Part shown: positions 45,269-53,577 of the stretch, piece after piece | Position numbering within the stretch: the stretch's first letter is position 1 | Layout: every line of letters begins with the position of its first letter | NCBI GenBank assembly: GCA_036311565.1 | Contig: JAXJPR010000054.1 | Span: forward strand, 112,846-176,845 | Source: Fimousia sp036311565 | Lineage (GTDB): Bacteria > Bacillota > Clostridia > Lachnospirales > Lachnospiraceae | DNA length: 64,000 nucleotides | Direction of reading: 5' to 3' | Program-made: the position numbers and the translations under genes | Notes under the pieces: model-generated | Databases searched by the model: none | What the model was told of the DNA's origin: nothing | The model's input: the letters and a program-made list of their open reading frames with translations, nothing else

Positions 45269-45568
45269 CTAATAATCACTGGTATAAACAGGAATGCACA
45301 AATAGTGTCCTTCATTAATATTATAATTTTCTAAATTATTACACTCTTTAATCTCATATACATACTCTCGAATATCTCCACAAGGTTCTTCATAATATTC
45401 TTCAGCAATTTTCCAAATAGTATCTCCCTTCTCTACTTTAATAGTTATATACTTGATCACTGCCTCATTATTAGCACTGACATCCGAACGAAGAAATACA
45501 ACAAGACCAATTGCTAAAACACTCACCATTAATATTGCAGCACAAATTGTAATTAAATTCTTCTTCAT
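45269..45568 (-). CDS. yneA: LysM-domain SOS cell-division suppressor, YneA-like
   Basis: The 99-residue protein has an N-terminal membrane helix (about 5-27) and one LysM domain (about 42-95, with IKVEKGDTIWKIAEEYY and INEGHYLCIPV). Size, topology and position divergent from lexA match YneA, which halts division during the SOS response. The LysM probably holds it to the wall. The upstream region has candidate LexA boxes. The name rests on architecture and context; sequence identity to B. subtilis YneA may be low. Confidence 0.8.
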   Translation of the reverse strand: MKKNLITICAAILMVSVLAIGLVVFLRSDVSANNEAVIKYITIKVEKGDTIWKIAEEYYEEPCGDIREYVYEIKECNNLENYNINEGHYLCIPVYTSDY

Positions 45569-45589
45569 ATTATTTCCTCCTCAAAAATC

Positions 45590-45674
45590 GAACATTTGTT
45601 TTCTATGTTTGTATTATATCGAACAGTTGTTCTTTTGTCAATAATAATCGAAAGTCTGTTCGGAACAAATATTC
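45590..45674. promoter_or_regulatory. Cluster of four candidate LexA (Cheo) boxes
   Basis: Against the Gram-positive SOS core GAACnnnnGTTC there is one perfect box, GAACAGTTGTTC (45621-45632). Three one-mismatch boxes flank it: GAACATTTGTTT (45590-45601), GAAAGTCTGTTC (45650-45661) and GAACAAATATTC (45663-45674). They fill the divergent yneA-lexA region, with the last ending nine bases before the lexA -35. Confidence 0.85.
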
Positions 45675-45682
45675 GGAATTGC

Positions 45683-45711
45683 TTGTTTTGTTTTTTTCAC
45701 TGTGATATACT
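45683..45711 (+). promoter_or_regulatory. Promoter of lexA
   Basis: TTGTTT (45683-45688), 17 bases, TATACT (45706-45711). It lies between the LexA boxes and the lexA start. Confidence 0.65.
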
Positions 45712-45743
45712 AAAGACAACGAATAAGAGGAGGTCATGTGCAC

Positions 45744-46367
45744 ATGGCAAATGGAAAAATTAGTGAAAAACAATCCGAGATTTTAGAATATATTAAAAGT
45801 CAGATCTTAGAAAAAGGATATCCACCAGCCGTTCGTGAGATATGTAAAGCGGTACATTTAAAATCCACTTCTTCTGTACACTCTCATCTGGAAACATTAG
45901 AAAAGAACGGCTACATACGCAGAGATCCAACAAAACCTCGCGCAATTGAAATTATTGATGATAATTTTAATTTGACACGACGTGAAGTATCTCATATCCC
46001 AATTGTTGGGAAAGTTGCTGCAGGACAGCCGCTATTGGCACAGGAGCATATCGAAAGCTATTTTACCATCCCAACCGAATTTATGCCTAACAGCGAGACA
46101 TTTATGTTAACCGTTCAAGGAGATAGTATGGTTAATGCCGGAATTTTTAATGGCGATTATGTTCTTGTAGAATCATGCAACACTGCATTGAACGGCGAAA
46201 TTGTAGTTGCTCTTGTAGACGATGGAGCGACTGTAAAGACATTTTATAAAGAAGATGGCTATTATCGTTTGCAGCCAGAGAATGATTATATGGAACCAAT
46301 TATTGTAAGTGAAGCACTTATTTTAGGAAAAGTCATCGGAGTGTTCCGTTTTTTCAATAAACATTAA
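45744..46367 (+). CDS. lexA: SOS repressor LexA
   Basis: LexA represses DNA-damage genes and cleaves itself when RecA filaments form. The start is ATG 45744, ten bases after AGGAGG; an in-frame GTG lies two codons upstream. The 207-residue protein has an N-terminal winged helix-turn-helix (about 1-70, PAVREICKAVHLKSTSSVHS). The Ala-Gly cleavage site is in GKVAAGQPLLA. The catalytic Ser is in VQGDSMVNAGI and the Lys in DDGATVKTFYK. It is autoregulated through the upstream boxes. Confidence 0.97.
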   Translation: MANGKISEKQSEILEYIKSQILEKGYPPAVREICKAVHLKSTSSVHSHLETLEKNGYIRRDPTKPRAIEIIDDNFNLTRREVSHIPIVGKVAAGQPLLAQEHIESYFTIPTEFMPNSETFMLTVQGDSMVNAGIFNGDYVLVESCNTALNGEIVVALVDDGATVKTFYKEDGYYRLQPENDYMEPIIVSEALILGKVIGVFRFFNKH

Positions 46368-46389
46368 TAATATCTGTACCATAAAAACA

Positions 46390-46418
46390 AGCCTGCAAAG
46401 CGTTTTACTTTGCAGGCT
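46390..46418. terminator. Terminator between lexA and rsfS
   Basis: AGCCTGCAAAG (46390-46400) and CTTTGCAGGCT (46408-46418) form an 11-base stem with a 7-base loop, followed by ATTTT. An A-rich left side allows use on the minus strand. Confidence 0.85.
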
Positions 46419-46442
46419 ATTTTCATAAATAAAATTATATTA

Positions 46443-46790
46443 TTATTCTGTAAAATCAATTTCTTTTCCATCTTTCCAGATTCTTTCCAAATCATAGAAT
46501 AGACGGTTTTCTTTATCAAAAATGTGAATGATGATATCGTTAAAATCCATTAGTATCCAAGAACCCTGCCGGTATCCTTCCAACTGTTTCATCTCATATC
46601 CAGCTTTAAATAATTTTTCCTGCACATTATCTACCAATGCGCGTACCTGACTGTCGCTGTTACCATGGGCAATGATAAAATAATCTGCCATCACAGTTAC
46701 TCCTGTAATATCAATTACTTTAATATCTTCTGCCTTCTTTTCATCTAACGCATCATAAGCGATTTTCGCCATTTTTCTTGATTCTTCCAT
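46443..46790 (-). CDS. rsfS: Ribosomal silencing factor RsfS
   Basis: RsfS binds L14 and blocks joining of ribosomal subunits under starvation. The 115-residue protein has the typical KAEDIKVIDITGVTVMADYFIIAHGNSDSQVRAL core. The SWILMDFNDIIIHIF motif follows, ending in RLFYDLERIWKDG. The start overlaps the yqeK stop as TAATG, indicating coupled translation. It is last in the obgE-yhbY-nadD-yqeK-rsfS cluster. Confidence 0.95.
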   Translation of the reverse strand: MEESRKMAKIAYDALDEKKAEDIKVIDITGVTVMADYFIIAHGNSDSQVRALVDNVQEKLFKAGYEMKQLEGYRQGSWILMDFNDIIIHIFDKENRLFYDLERIWKDGKEIDFTE

Positions 46791-47362
46791 TATTGCACCT
46801 CTTGTTTTGTGTAATAGTGATAAGTTTCTAAAGTCATTGGATCACAACTGGCTGTTTTCCCATTAAGATAATCCAACGTTTGTTTTAGAATATATATCAA
46901 ACATTGATCAATATTCTCAAACGCCAGCTGACGTATTTTCTCAAGTTCTGGAGCTTTGTTTCTATTCGGTTCTATATAATCCGCAACAAAAATAATCTTT
47001 TCTAACAGAGTCATTTCCGGCTTTCCAGTCGTATGGCAGCGAATTGCAGATAATATTTCTTCATCATTAATTCCATAAATCTCATTTGCCACTACTGCTC
47101 CTAATTTCGCATGAAGAAGCTCTGGATTATCTTTTTCTATCTTTGTATATTTAATACCCTTTTCTTTACACATGGAAAGCTTGTCTTTATTTGAAATACA
47201 TTTTGCACAGTCATGCAACAGTCCTGCTAAATCCGCTTGTTCCATATTACAGCCATATCGCATTGCCAGGCAGGCAGCTGTATATTCAACTCCCAGTGTA
47301 TGCTCATAGCGACCTGGTTTTAACGCCTTCTTTAAATGCTCTTTAATCTTCTCTTTCTTCAT
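46790..47362 (-). CDS. yqeK: HD-domain symmetrical Ap4A hydrolase YqeK
   Basis: YqeK hydrolyses diadenosine tetraphosphate. The 190-residue protein has the HD-domain metal ligands in RYEHTLGVEYTAA, GLLHDCAKC and IRCHTTGKPEM. FVADYIEPNR is a family feature. It overlaps nadD by 20 bases and rsfS by one. This arrangement, next to the NAD synthesis enzyme NadD, is widely conserved in Firmicutes. Confidence 0.93.
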   Translation of the reverse strand: MKKEKIKEHLKKALKPGRYEHTLGVEYTAACLAMRYGCNMEQADLAGLLHDCAKCISNKDKLSMCKEKGIKYTKIEKDNPELLHAKLGAVVANEIYGINDEEILSAIRCHTTGKPEMTLLEKIIFVADYIEPNRNKAPELEKIRQLAFENIDQCLIYILKQTLDYLNGKTASCDPMTLETYHYYTKQEVQ

Positions 47363-47960
47363 ATAGTTTATGCTCCTTCATATACGACAAAACAGAATCT
47401 GGAAGCAGATAACGACAACTTTTTCCAGCTTTTAGCTGCCGTCTTAAATAACTGGATGAAATTTCCAAATTTGGACTATTTAATCTAAGAACTTCAGCGC
47501 CGTATTTGTCATTTAAATATTCAATCTGAGAATCAATCGCACTATAGGTGTCCGCACGGGAAGCTGCCACAATTTTAGCCAGAGAAAAGATTTTTTCTGT
47601 ATCTTTCCAGCTCTCAATATGATATAAGGAATCTGCGCCCAGAATAAAATAGTAATCGACATCTGGGTGTTCCTTTGCTAATTCTGTTAGCGTATCTACA
47701 GTATAAGTGTTTCCTTCCCGTTTCAATTCTATATCTGAAAAACAAAAATGAGGATTATCTTGAATTGCCAGTCGAATCATTTCAACTCTATTTTGTTCTG
47801 TAATATTACTGGAAATTTTCTTATAATATGGATTTTTTGCCGGCATAATCAATACTTGATCCAGTTCAAATTGCTCATAAGCATTTTCTGCCAGCATCAA
47901 ATGTCCATAATGAATAGGATTAAATGTTCCTCCCATAATTCCTATCTTTTTGCGTTCCAT
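47343..47960 (-). CDS. nadD: Nicotinate-nucleotide adenylyltransferase
   Basis: NadD converts nicotinate mononucleotide to deamido-NAD. I start at ATG 47960, eight bases after AGGAG; a GTG three codons upstream is less likely. KIGIMGGTFNPIHYGHLMLA contains the (H/T)xGH nucleotidyltransferase motif. DYYFILGADSL and the C-terminal ISSSYLRRQL loop bind substrate phosphates. The 205-residue length is standard. Confidence 0.95.
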   Translation of the reverse strand: MERKKIGIMGGTFNPIHYGHLMLAENAYEQFELDQVLIMPAKNPYYKKISSNITEQNRVEMIRLAIQDNPHFCFSDIELKREGNTYTVDTLTELAKEHPDVDYYFILGADSLYHIESWKDTEKIFSLAKIVAASRADTYSAIDSQIEYLNDKYGAEVLRLNSPNLEISSSYLRRQLKAGKSCRYLLPDSVLSYMKEHKLYEERED

Positions 47961-47971
47961 AAATGACACTC

Positions 47972-48280
47972 CTATTTTTTTGGCTGTTTCTGACCCGGAA
48001 GATAAATCTTTTTATGATCTTTTGACTCTTTATATAATACAATTTTTTTGCCAATGACCTGAACTACCTGTGAACGGGTACGTTCTGCCAAAAGCTGCGC
48101 AATGTCTTTTGGATCATGCACACAGTTTTTTAAAACATGAATTTTAACCAATTCTCTGGCATCAATTGCTTCACGAATTGCTTCAATGTTTTCGGGTGTC
48201 ACTGAGGACTTTCCAATCTGGAAAATTGGTTCCATATTCATGGCAAGACCTTTCAAATATGCTCTTTCTTTGCTTGTCAT
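47972..48280 (-). CDS. yhbY: CRM-domain ribosome assembly protein YhbY
   Basis: A single CRM (CRS1-YhbY) RNA-binding domain of 102 residues from ATG 48280, which has GGAGG upstream. It begins MTSKERAYLKGLAMNMEPIF. It contains the GKSSVTPENIEAI segment and the VKIHVLKNC strand. VQVIGKKIVLYKESK is the C-terminal strand pair. It associates with pre-50S subunits. It sits between obgE and nadD as in other Firmicutes. Confidence 0.93.
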   Translation of the reverse strand: MTSKERAYLKGLAMNMEPIFQIGKSSVTPENIEAIREAIDARELVKIHVLKNCVHDPKDIAQLLAERTRSQVVQVIGKKIVLYKESKDHKKIYLPGQKQPKK

Positions 48281-48299
48281 TTTGTTCCTCCACTCATAC

Positions 48300-49592
48300 T
48301 TATTTATAATAATCAAACTCTAATTCATACAGACGGACAGTATCTCCTTCCTGAATTCCAAGTTTTTCCAATTCATCTAAAATACCATTTTCTTTTAAGA
48401 ATTTTTGGAAGAAATTAAATCCTTTTTCTGATTCCATATTAGTGTATCCAAGCATTCTCTGAATTCTTGGTCCTTCCACATCAAATACACCATCTTTTTC
48501 ATTGTAATATACCAAAATCGGCTCTTCTACTTCTTCCTGTTCTTCAAAGAAGAATTCCTGTTCAAATTCCGTTGGTTCATCAGGCAGTTCTTTCAAAAGT
48601 CCATTTACATGCCAAAGCAATTCCTGAACTCCTTCTCCTGTTACTGCAGAAATTGGAAATACTTCCATACCTTCTTTTTCAAATTCATCTTTTAATAATC
48701 CAATGGCTGTTTCTCTATCTTCTTCTGTCATAGCATCTATTTTATTGGCAGCAATTACCTGTGGGCGTTTTGCAAGTTCTGGATTATAAGAAATCAGTTC
48801 GTTCATGATTGCATGAATATCTGCAATTGGATCGCGTCCTTCTACTGAAGCCGCATCCACAATATGAATATTTACTTTTGTACGTTCAATATGACGAAGG
48901 AATTCAAATCCCAATCCGACTCCTTCAGATGCACCTTCAATAATTCCAGGAATGTCTGCAATTACAAACCCATTTCCATCTGCCAGATCAACAACTCCAA
49001 GATTTGGATTTAAAGTTGTAAAGTGATAATTGGCAATTTTCGGTCTTGCATTGGTCACTCTTGATAAAAATGTAGATTTTCCTACGTTTGGAAATCCAAC
49101 CAATCCTACATCTGCAATCACTTTAAGTTCTAAAGAAACATATAATTCTTTTGCCTTTTGTCCTGGCTGTGCGTATTTGGGCGCCTGCATGGTAGCTGTC
49201 GCATAATGCTGATTTCCTTTTCCGCCACGACCACCTTCTAATAATACGACCGGTTCTGTTTTATTAGACATATCCAATATAACTTTTCCGGTTTCAGTAT
49301 CTTTAATGATTGTTCCAGGAGGAACTTTGATGATCATATCCGCACCATTTGCTCCATGACATCTTCGTTTTCTTCCTGGCTCACCATTGCCAGCACAATA
49401 TTTCCGCTTATGTCTAAAATCAGCCAGCGTATTGATACCTTCATCTACTACAAATATTAAATCTCCACCTTTTCCGCCGTCACCGCCGTCAGGGCCACCA
49501 TTAGGAACATAGAGTTCTCTTCGAAAGCTGGCACATCCGTCGCCGCCGCGTCCAGAACGAATGTAGATATCTGCTCTATCTGCGAATTTCAT
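48300..49592 (-). CDS. obgE: Ribosome-assembly GTPase ObgE
   Basis: Obg participates in 50S maturation and stress responses. The 430-residue protein has the glycine-rich Obg fold (1-158, with GGKGGDLIFVVDEG). A GTPase domain follows: G1 GFPNVGKST, G2 in the YHFTTL segment, G3 DIPG and G4 NKID. The Firmicutes-type C-terminal OCT domain (about 350-430) is also present. An acidic stretch (EFEQEFFFEEQEEVEEP) joins the G and OCT domains. It follows the L27 terminator. Confidence 0.97.
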   Translation of the reverse strand: MKFADRADIYIRSGRGGDGCASFRRELYVPNGGPDGGDGGKGGDLIFVVDEGINTLADFRHKRKYCAGNGEPGRKRRCHGANGADMIIKVPPGTIIKDTETGKVILDMSNKTEPVVLLEGGRGGKGNQHYATATMQAPKYAQPGQKAKELYVSLELKVIADVGLVGFPNVGKSTFLSRVTNARPKIANYHFTTLNPNLGVVDLADGNGFVIADIPGIIEGASEGVGLGFEFLRHIERTKVNIHIVDAASVEGRDPIADIHAIMNELISYNPELAKRPQVIAANKIDAMTEEDRETAIGLLKDEFEKEGMEVFPISAVTGEGVQELLWHVNGLLKELPDEPTEFEQEFFFEEQEEVEEPILVYYNEKDGVFDVEGPRIQRMLGYTNMESEKGFNFFQKFLKENGILDELEKLGIQEGDTVRLYELEFDYYK

Positions 49593-49637
49593 CGTCTCAC
49601 CTCTTTTACTGCTAAATCAATTACATGATATATGAAA

Positions 49638-49667
49638 AGCGGCTCCAAATAAAACTTTGAAGCCGCT
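49638..49667 (-). terminator. Hairpin after rpmA
   Basis: Arms 49638-49649 and 49656-49667 pair over 12 positions with one mismatch around the conserved GCGGCT core; the minus strand continues TTTTC. It probably attenuates transcription from rplU-prp-rpmA into obgE rather than stopping it fully. Confidence 0.65.
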
Positions 49668-49678
49668 CATTGTTTAAA

Positions 49679-49960
49679 TTATGCTACTGGATGTACAGAA
49701 CACTGTTTTTTGTCTCTACCTTTTCTTTCGAAACGTACAACACCATCTACTAATGCAAATAATGTATCGTCTTTACCACGTCCAACATTTACTCCTGGAT
49801 GAATTTTTGTTCCACGTTGTCTATAAAGAATGTTACCAGCTTTTACAAATTGTCCGTCAGCTCTTTTCGCACCTAATCTTTTAGATTCAGAGTCTCTACC
49901 GTTCTTTGTAGAACCAACCCCTTTTTTATGAGCGAAAAATTGAAGGTTCATTTTCATCAT
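49679..49960 (-). CDS. rpmA: 50S ribosomal protein L27 with cleavable N-terminal extension
   Basis: L27 reaches the peptidyl-transferase centre with its N-terminus. The Firmicutes-type leader MNLQFFAHKKG is present and is expected to be removed by Prp after the FF/AHKK junction, exposing the mature start. Downstream sequence (SESKRLGAKRADGQFVKAG and GTKIHPGVNVGRG) is canonical. Three ATGs are possible (49960, 49957, 49951). The AGGAGG lies in the last codons of prp, so prp and rpmA are coupled. Confidence 0.97.
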   Translation of the reverse strand: MMKMNLQFFAHKKGVGSTKNGRDSESKRLGAKRADGQFVKAGNILYRQRGTKIHPGVNVGRGKDDTLFALVDGVVRFERKGRDKKQCSVHPVA

Positions 49961-49965
49961 AGTCG

Positions 49966-50292
49966 TTACACCTCCTTGAATGATACTTTAATATATCGAT
50001 CATGCACTTCCTCAATGCTTTTTAATCCTAAATACAAAGACTTTAACAGCAGCTGAGCTTCTTTACTTCTGTCACCTTTTATCTTCATGCGGATAATTCC
50101 TCTATCCTCATCGCACTCAATAATTTGGTTATCATTCGTAAACTTCTCAATTGAATTAAGGGCGTTGGTTACCAGGGCTGATATCCCCGCGCACACAATA
50201 TCTTCGCCGGACTGTGCGTAACCAGCATGACCTATAGTCTGAAAACCAAGAATTTCTCCTTGATCATTCTGATAGAATCGAACTTTTGTCAT
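49966..50292 (-). CDS. prp: L27-processing cysteine protease Prp
   Basis: Prp (YsxB) cleaves the N-terminal extension of L27. The 108-residue protein carries the conserved GHAGYAQSGEDIVCAG segment with the catalytic His (about H22) and Cys (about C34), and SALVTNALNSIEK. Its position between rplU and rpmA is universal in bacteria with extended L27. Its last codons supply the rpmA ribosome-binding site. Confidence 0.95.
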   Translation of the reverse strand: MTKVRFYQNDQGEILGFQTIGHAGYAQSGEDIVCAGISALVTNALNSIEKFTNDNQIIECDEDRGIIRMKIKGDRSKEAQLLLKSLYLGLKSIEEVHDRYIKVSFKEV

Positions 50293-50308
50293 TCCTTCTA
50301 TCCTCTAA

Positions 50309-50617
50309 TTATGCATTAATTTTTTCGATTTTTACTTCTGTATATGCTTGTCTATGACCATTTTTCTTGTGGTAGCCTGTTTTTCTCTTGTATTTGTAAA
50401 CGATTACTTTTTTAGCTTTTCCATCGCCTACAACAGTAGCTTCAACAGTTGCACCTGCTACAGTAGGATTTCCTACTTTCACATCTTCACCACCAACTAA
50501 TAATACCTGGTCAAAAGTATAAGTAGAACCAGCTTCAGCACCGAGTTTTTCAACTCTTACTACGTCACCTTCGCTTACTTTATACTGTTTACCACCTGTT
50601 GCGATAATAGCGTACAT
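50309..50617 (-). CDS. rplU: 50S ribosomal protein L21
   Basis: L21 binds 23S rRNA. From ATG 50617 (AGGAGG seven bases upstream; ATG 50620 is adjacent) it is 102 residues. It starts with MYAIIATGGKQYKVSEGDVV and ends with the KRKTGYHKKNGHRQAYTEVKI signature region. The in-frame sequence further upstream is the structured leader, not protein. It leads the rplU-prp-rpmA unit behind a consensus promoter. Confidence 0.97.
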   Translation of the reverse strand: MYAIIATGGKQYKVSEGDVVRVEKLGAEAGSTYTFDQVLLVGGEDVKVGNPTVAGATVEATVVGDGKAKKVIVYKYKRKTGYHKKNGHRQAYTEVKIEKINA

Positions 50618-50692
50618 CATGGCACCTCCTAATAATAATCTCGCCAGCTTTGGTGCTGTATTCACAGACTTAAACCTCACTGTGCGGCATAC
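50618..50692 (-). ncRNA. L21 leader RNA (autoregulatory 5' UTR of rplU)
   Basis: The transcript between the predicted start site and rplU contains complementary CACAG/CTGTG arms and CAGC/GCTG arms, with GCC/GGC closing pairs. An unstructured AT-rich stretch and the AGGAGG follow. This fits the L21 leader found upstream of rplU in Firmicutes, thought to bind L21 or another ribosomal protein. I recognise it by position and pairing only. Confidence 0.65.
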
Positions 50693-50698
50693 TTCGTA

Positions 50699-50727
50699 AT
50701 CATACCACCAACTTTATCATTTGTCAA
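50699..50727 (-). promoter_or_regulatory. Promoter of rplU-prp-rpmA
   Basis: The minus strand reads TTGACA (50722-50727), 17 bases, TATGAT (50699-50704). It is a strong sigma-A promoter in the gap after apeB. Confidence 0.82.
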
Positions 50728-50754
50728 TGGATTTTTCAATATTTATACAATTTT

Positions 50755-52071
50755 TTATTTAAAATTCACTTCATATTCCCCATCCCCTGCTGTTACAATG
50801 GATGCGTCATAAAATGTCTCTGCCAGCTTTTCCAAATAATAAGTATCCTTAACTCCACATGTCTCATATGGAGAATGCATCGCCAGCTGGGCTACACCAA
50901 TATCTGCAGTATTCATAGCCACCTGCATATTGGAAATATTCCCAAGTGTGGATCCTCCTAAAATATCAGAACGATTCAAAAAGTCCTGACAAGGAATCTC
51001 TGCTTTCTCACAAATCATCCGAAGCACTGCAGCAGATACCGCATCGGTCGTATATTTTTGATTAGCGCTGTGCTTAATCAGGATACCTCCATTCATTTTC
51101 GGACGATTCGTTGGATCTGTCTTATCCGGCTGATTTGGATGCACTGCATGTCCATTATCTGCAGAAATCATAAAACTGGAAGCCAGGGCTTTTAAATAAT
51201 CTTCTTCTGTCCGGCCAAAAGCCTGATTCATACGGGTCAGTGTATTCTTCAGAAATGTGGATGCCGCTCCCTGTTTTGTCCCACTTCCGACTTCCTCATT
51301 ATCAAAAATGCAACATACCGTAACCGCATCCCTGCTCTCTCCCTTTAAAAATCCTTTCATGGAAGAAAATGCACATTGTACATCATCCAGCTTAGGGCTG
51401 GATACAAACTCCTCTTTTGCACCCCATATCGTACCCTTCTCACGGTTATATAATAATAATTCATGACCGATAATAGCGTCTGGCTTTACATCTACGGCTT
51501 CTGCAATGATTTCCATCAGTTTGCCTTTCGCATCTGCATCGCCAAATAATGGAAGCATATCCACTTGTGGATTATATTGATATCCATTATTTACCTCACG
51601 GTTCATATGGATAGCAAGGTTTGGAATCATTACCAGATCACGATCAACAGAAACTAACCTAGTAATGATTTTTCCTTCTTTTCTTACAATGACTCTCCCG
51701 GCTATGGAAAGAGGCCGATCGAACCATGGTGCCATCAGCATACCACCGTATTTTTCGACATTTAACTTCGTATACAACTTTTCTACTGTCATTTCAGCAT
51801 TTTCTTTAATTCGAAATGTGGGAGCATCACTATGACTTGCCATAATCTGAAAACCAGTAAATTCTTTTTTAGGAATTTTAAATGCAATCAAAGAAGAGCT
51901 GTTTCTTGTTACATAATATTTGCCGCCTTCCTGTAGACTCCAATCCTGACTCTCTTTTAATTCTTCAAAACCATTTTCTGCAAGCATCTCTTTCATATTG
52001 GCAATCACATGAAAGCTACTTGGACTTTTTTCAATAAATTCCAATAATTCTCTTGCTGCTTCCTGATACAT
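50755..52071 (-). CDS. apeB: M18-family aspartyl/general aminopeptidase
   Basis: A cytosolic dinuclear-zinc aminopeptidase of 438 residues in the M18 family. Metal-ligand motifs are ASHSDAPTF, FDNEEVGSGTKQGAAS and the C-terminal MHSPYETCGVKDTYYL. NGHAVHPNQPDKTDP is also conserved. It removes N-terminal residues from peptides. It follows the amino-acid permease by 20 bases, so uptake or exchange of amino acids and peptide breakdown may be linked. The gene symbol follows common Clostridia usage. Confidence 0.9.
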   Translation of the reverse strand: MYQEAARELLEFIEKSPSSFHVIANMKEMLAENGFEELKESQDWSLQEGGKYYVTRNSSSLIAFKIPKKEFTGFQIMASHSDAPTFRIKENAEMTVEKLYTKLNVEKYGGMLMAPWFDRPLSIAGRVIVRKEGKIITRLVSVDRDLVMIPNLAIHMNREVNNGYQYNPQVDMLPLFGDADAKGKLMEIIAEAVDVKPDAIIGHELLLYNREKGTIWGAKEEFVSSPKLDDVQCAFSSMKGFLKGESRDAVTVCCIFDNEEVGSGTKQGAASTFLKNTLTRMNQAFGRTEEDYLKALASSFMISADNGHAVHPNQPDKTDPTNRPKMNGGILIKHSANQKYTTDAVSAAVLRMICEKAEIPCQDFLNRSDILGGSTLGNISNMQVAMNTADIGVAQLAMHSPYETCGVKDTYYLEKLAETFYDASIVTAGDGEYEVNFK

Positions 52072-52091
52072 ATCTTTCTCCTATCTTTTGC

Positions 52092-53495
52092 TTATTTTGA
52101 ACGTTTTGCAATGGCTGGCATAATAAATCCCAAACCAAGCAATGCAAATGGTGTAATAATATTTAATGCTAACTGGAATGTATCTTCTGAATAAATACCG
52201 CCAAGGCATGCAAAAGCTGTAAAGAAGAAACACCATCCTCCAAGGATCATTCCTAAAATACGATTCTTTGTAAAACGATATGCTGCCGGGAATTTTTCAC
52301 CACATTTCTTTAAGGCAATATATGCTACAAATACCCACAGATAACGCAGTGGCATACATACAGAGTTTAATTTTACAAGCCATTTAACAAATACATCTAC
52401 GTTAGAGATACCAAATGCTGGAACGATAATTAGAATTCCAACAATGATCGCTATCATCTTATGTCCATTGGTATATGCACCATATTTATTTTGTACAAAC
52501 ATTTTCTTTGGAATGTAGTTCTCATCTGAGTTTCCAAGAAGCATGCAAAGAGGTGCATCAATGGAAAGTACCATAACTGAAAACTGAGAAATTGCATTGG
52601 TAATTGCATATAAAATCACAAAAAGATTTCCTACATGGTAATAAGATCCCAATTTTTGGAATGCATAGTAAGCACCATTTGTCATTAAATCTTCTGGAAT
52701 ATTGTTCGAATCAAACATCATACCCATAGAAATTGTTCCAAGAATGGCACATACAGCAACCATCACTGCCAATGCAATCATACCTTTGGAAAAGTCCTTA
52801 GATGGATCTTTCATTCGATTAACATATGGTGAAATTCTTTCACAACCACCAACGGCAAATACCAAAATAGATATACCAGTAATGAATTTAAAATCAAACG
52901 TTGGCATAAACGTATCAACAGACCATTTTATATCTAACAAAGGGGCATTTGTAATAGCTGGCGCTGCTAACATTAAAACAATGTATAGCAATGACATAAT
53001 GAACATAGCCGATCCTGCTAATGTAGATAACTTCTTTAACAGGGAAATTCCTTTTGATGCAAGGAATAATGCAATAGCAAAAATTACCAGACAGATGATC
53101 TGCATCGTCATCGTGCTCATTTCACTGATTCTGGCATCCTGGAATAATGCCCAGCTTACTGCAATCAATGTTGAGTTTGGTTTCTGTGAAATATAAGGCA
53201 TATGCACGATCCAATAAGTCCATCCGGCATAATAAGCAATACGTGGCCCAATCGTCTCCAAAATCCAGGAACTGACTCCACCTCCTGCATGCTTAAATGC
53301 AGAACCAAGTTCTCCTACCATCAGCGCATATGGTACAAAGTAAATTGCAAAGATGATAATCCAGGATACAATTGCCTTTAATCCACCATACTCAGAAAAA
53401 CCATTGATGACATTCCCAAATCCCCATACACTGCTAAATGCCATAAATGCAAGGCTGTACCACAAAATTTTTTGTTCTTCTTTCTTTTGTCCCAT
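52092..53495 (-). CDS. APC-superfamily amino-acid permease (YjeM-like)
   Basis: A 467-residue protein with about 12 membrane helices. The first helix (AFMAFSSVWGFGNVINGF) has the APC-type unwound Gly segment. ALMVGELGSAFKHAGGGVSSW fits the glutamate/GABA-antiporter YjeM branch. The basic C-terminal tail is short. Substrate unknown. It is the first gene of a two-gene unit with apeB. The unit interrupts the usual rng-rplU neighbourhood and has its own promoter and a hairpin at the very 5' end of the mRNA. Confidence 0.85.
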   Translation of the reverse strand: MGQKKEEQKILWYSLAFMAFSSVWGFGNVINGFSEYGGLKAIVSWIIIFAIYFVPYALMVGELGSAFKHAGGGVSSWILETIGPRIAYYAGWTYWIVHMPYISQKPNSTLIAVSWALFQDARISEMSTMTMQIICLVIFAIALFLASKGISLLKKLSTLAGSAMFIMSLLYIVLMLAAPAITNAPLLDIKWSVDTFMPTFDFKFITGISILVFAVGGCERISPYVNRMKDPSKDFSKGMIALAVMVAVCAILGTISMGMMFDSNNIPEDLMTNGAYYAFQKLGSYYHVGNLFVILYAITNAISQFSVMVLSIDAPLCMLLGNSDENYIPKKMFVQNKYGAYTNGHKMIAIIVGILIIVPAFGISNVDVFVKWLVKLNSVCMPLRYLWVFVAYIALKKCGEKFPAAYRFTKNRILGMILGGWCFFFTAFACLGGIYSEDTFQLALNIITPFALLGLGFIMPAIAKRSK

Positions 53496-53531
53496 GTTTA
53501 ACTCCTTCTCCTAAAAATATAATAAATTGTT

Positions 53532-53573
53532 ACTATGATGGGTGAAATTCCCTTGGCTATGACCCACCATAGT
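53532..53573 (-). promoter_or_regulatory. 5'-terminal 12-bp hairpin in the permease leader
   Basis: On the minus-strand RNA ACUAUGGUGGGU (53562-53573) pairs with ACCCAUCAUAGU (53532-53543) over 12 positions, one of them G-U, with an 18-base loop. The G-U wobble forms only in the minus-strand RNA, which points to this direction. There is no U-tract, so it is not a terminator. It begins within a few bases of the predicted transcription start. Confidence 0.6.
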
Positions 53574-53577
53574 TAAA

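Noticed and set aside
50618..50680. 21-residue N-terminal extension of L21
   Set aside because: The bases form the structured leader and ribosome-binding site; L21 starts with MYAIIATGGKQY at 50617.
52702..53196. 164-codon open frame on the plus strand opposite the permease
   Set aside because: Antisense shadow of a hydrophobic coding region, no ribosome-binding site and no recognisable domain.
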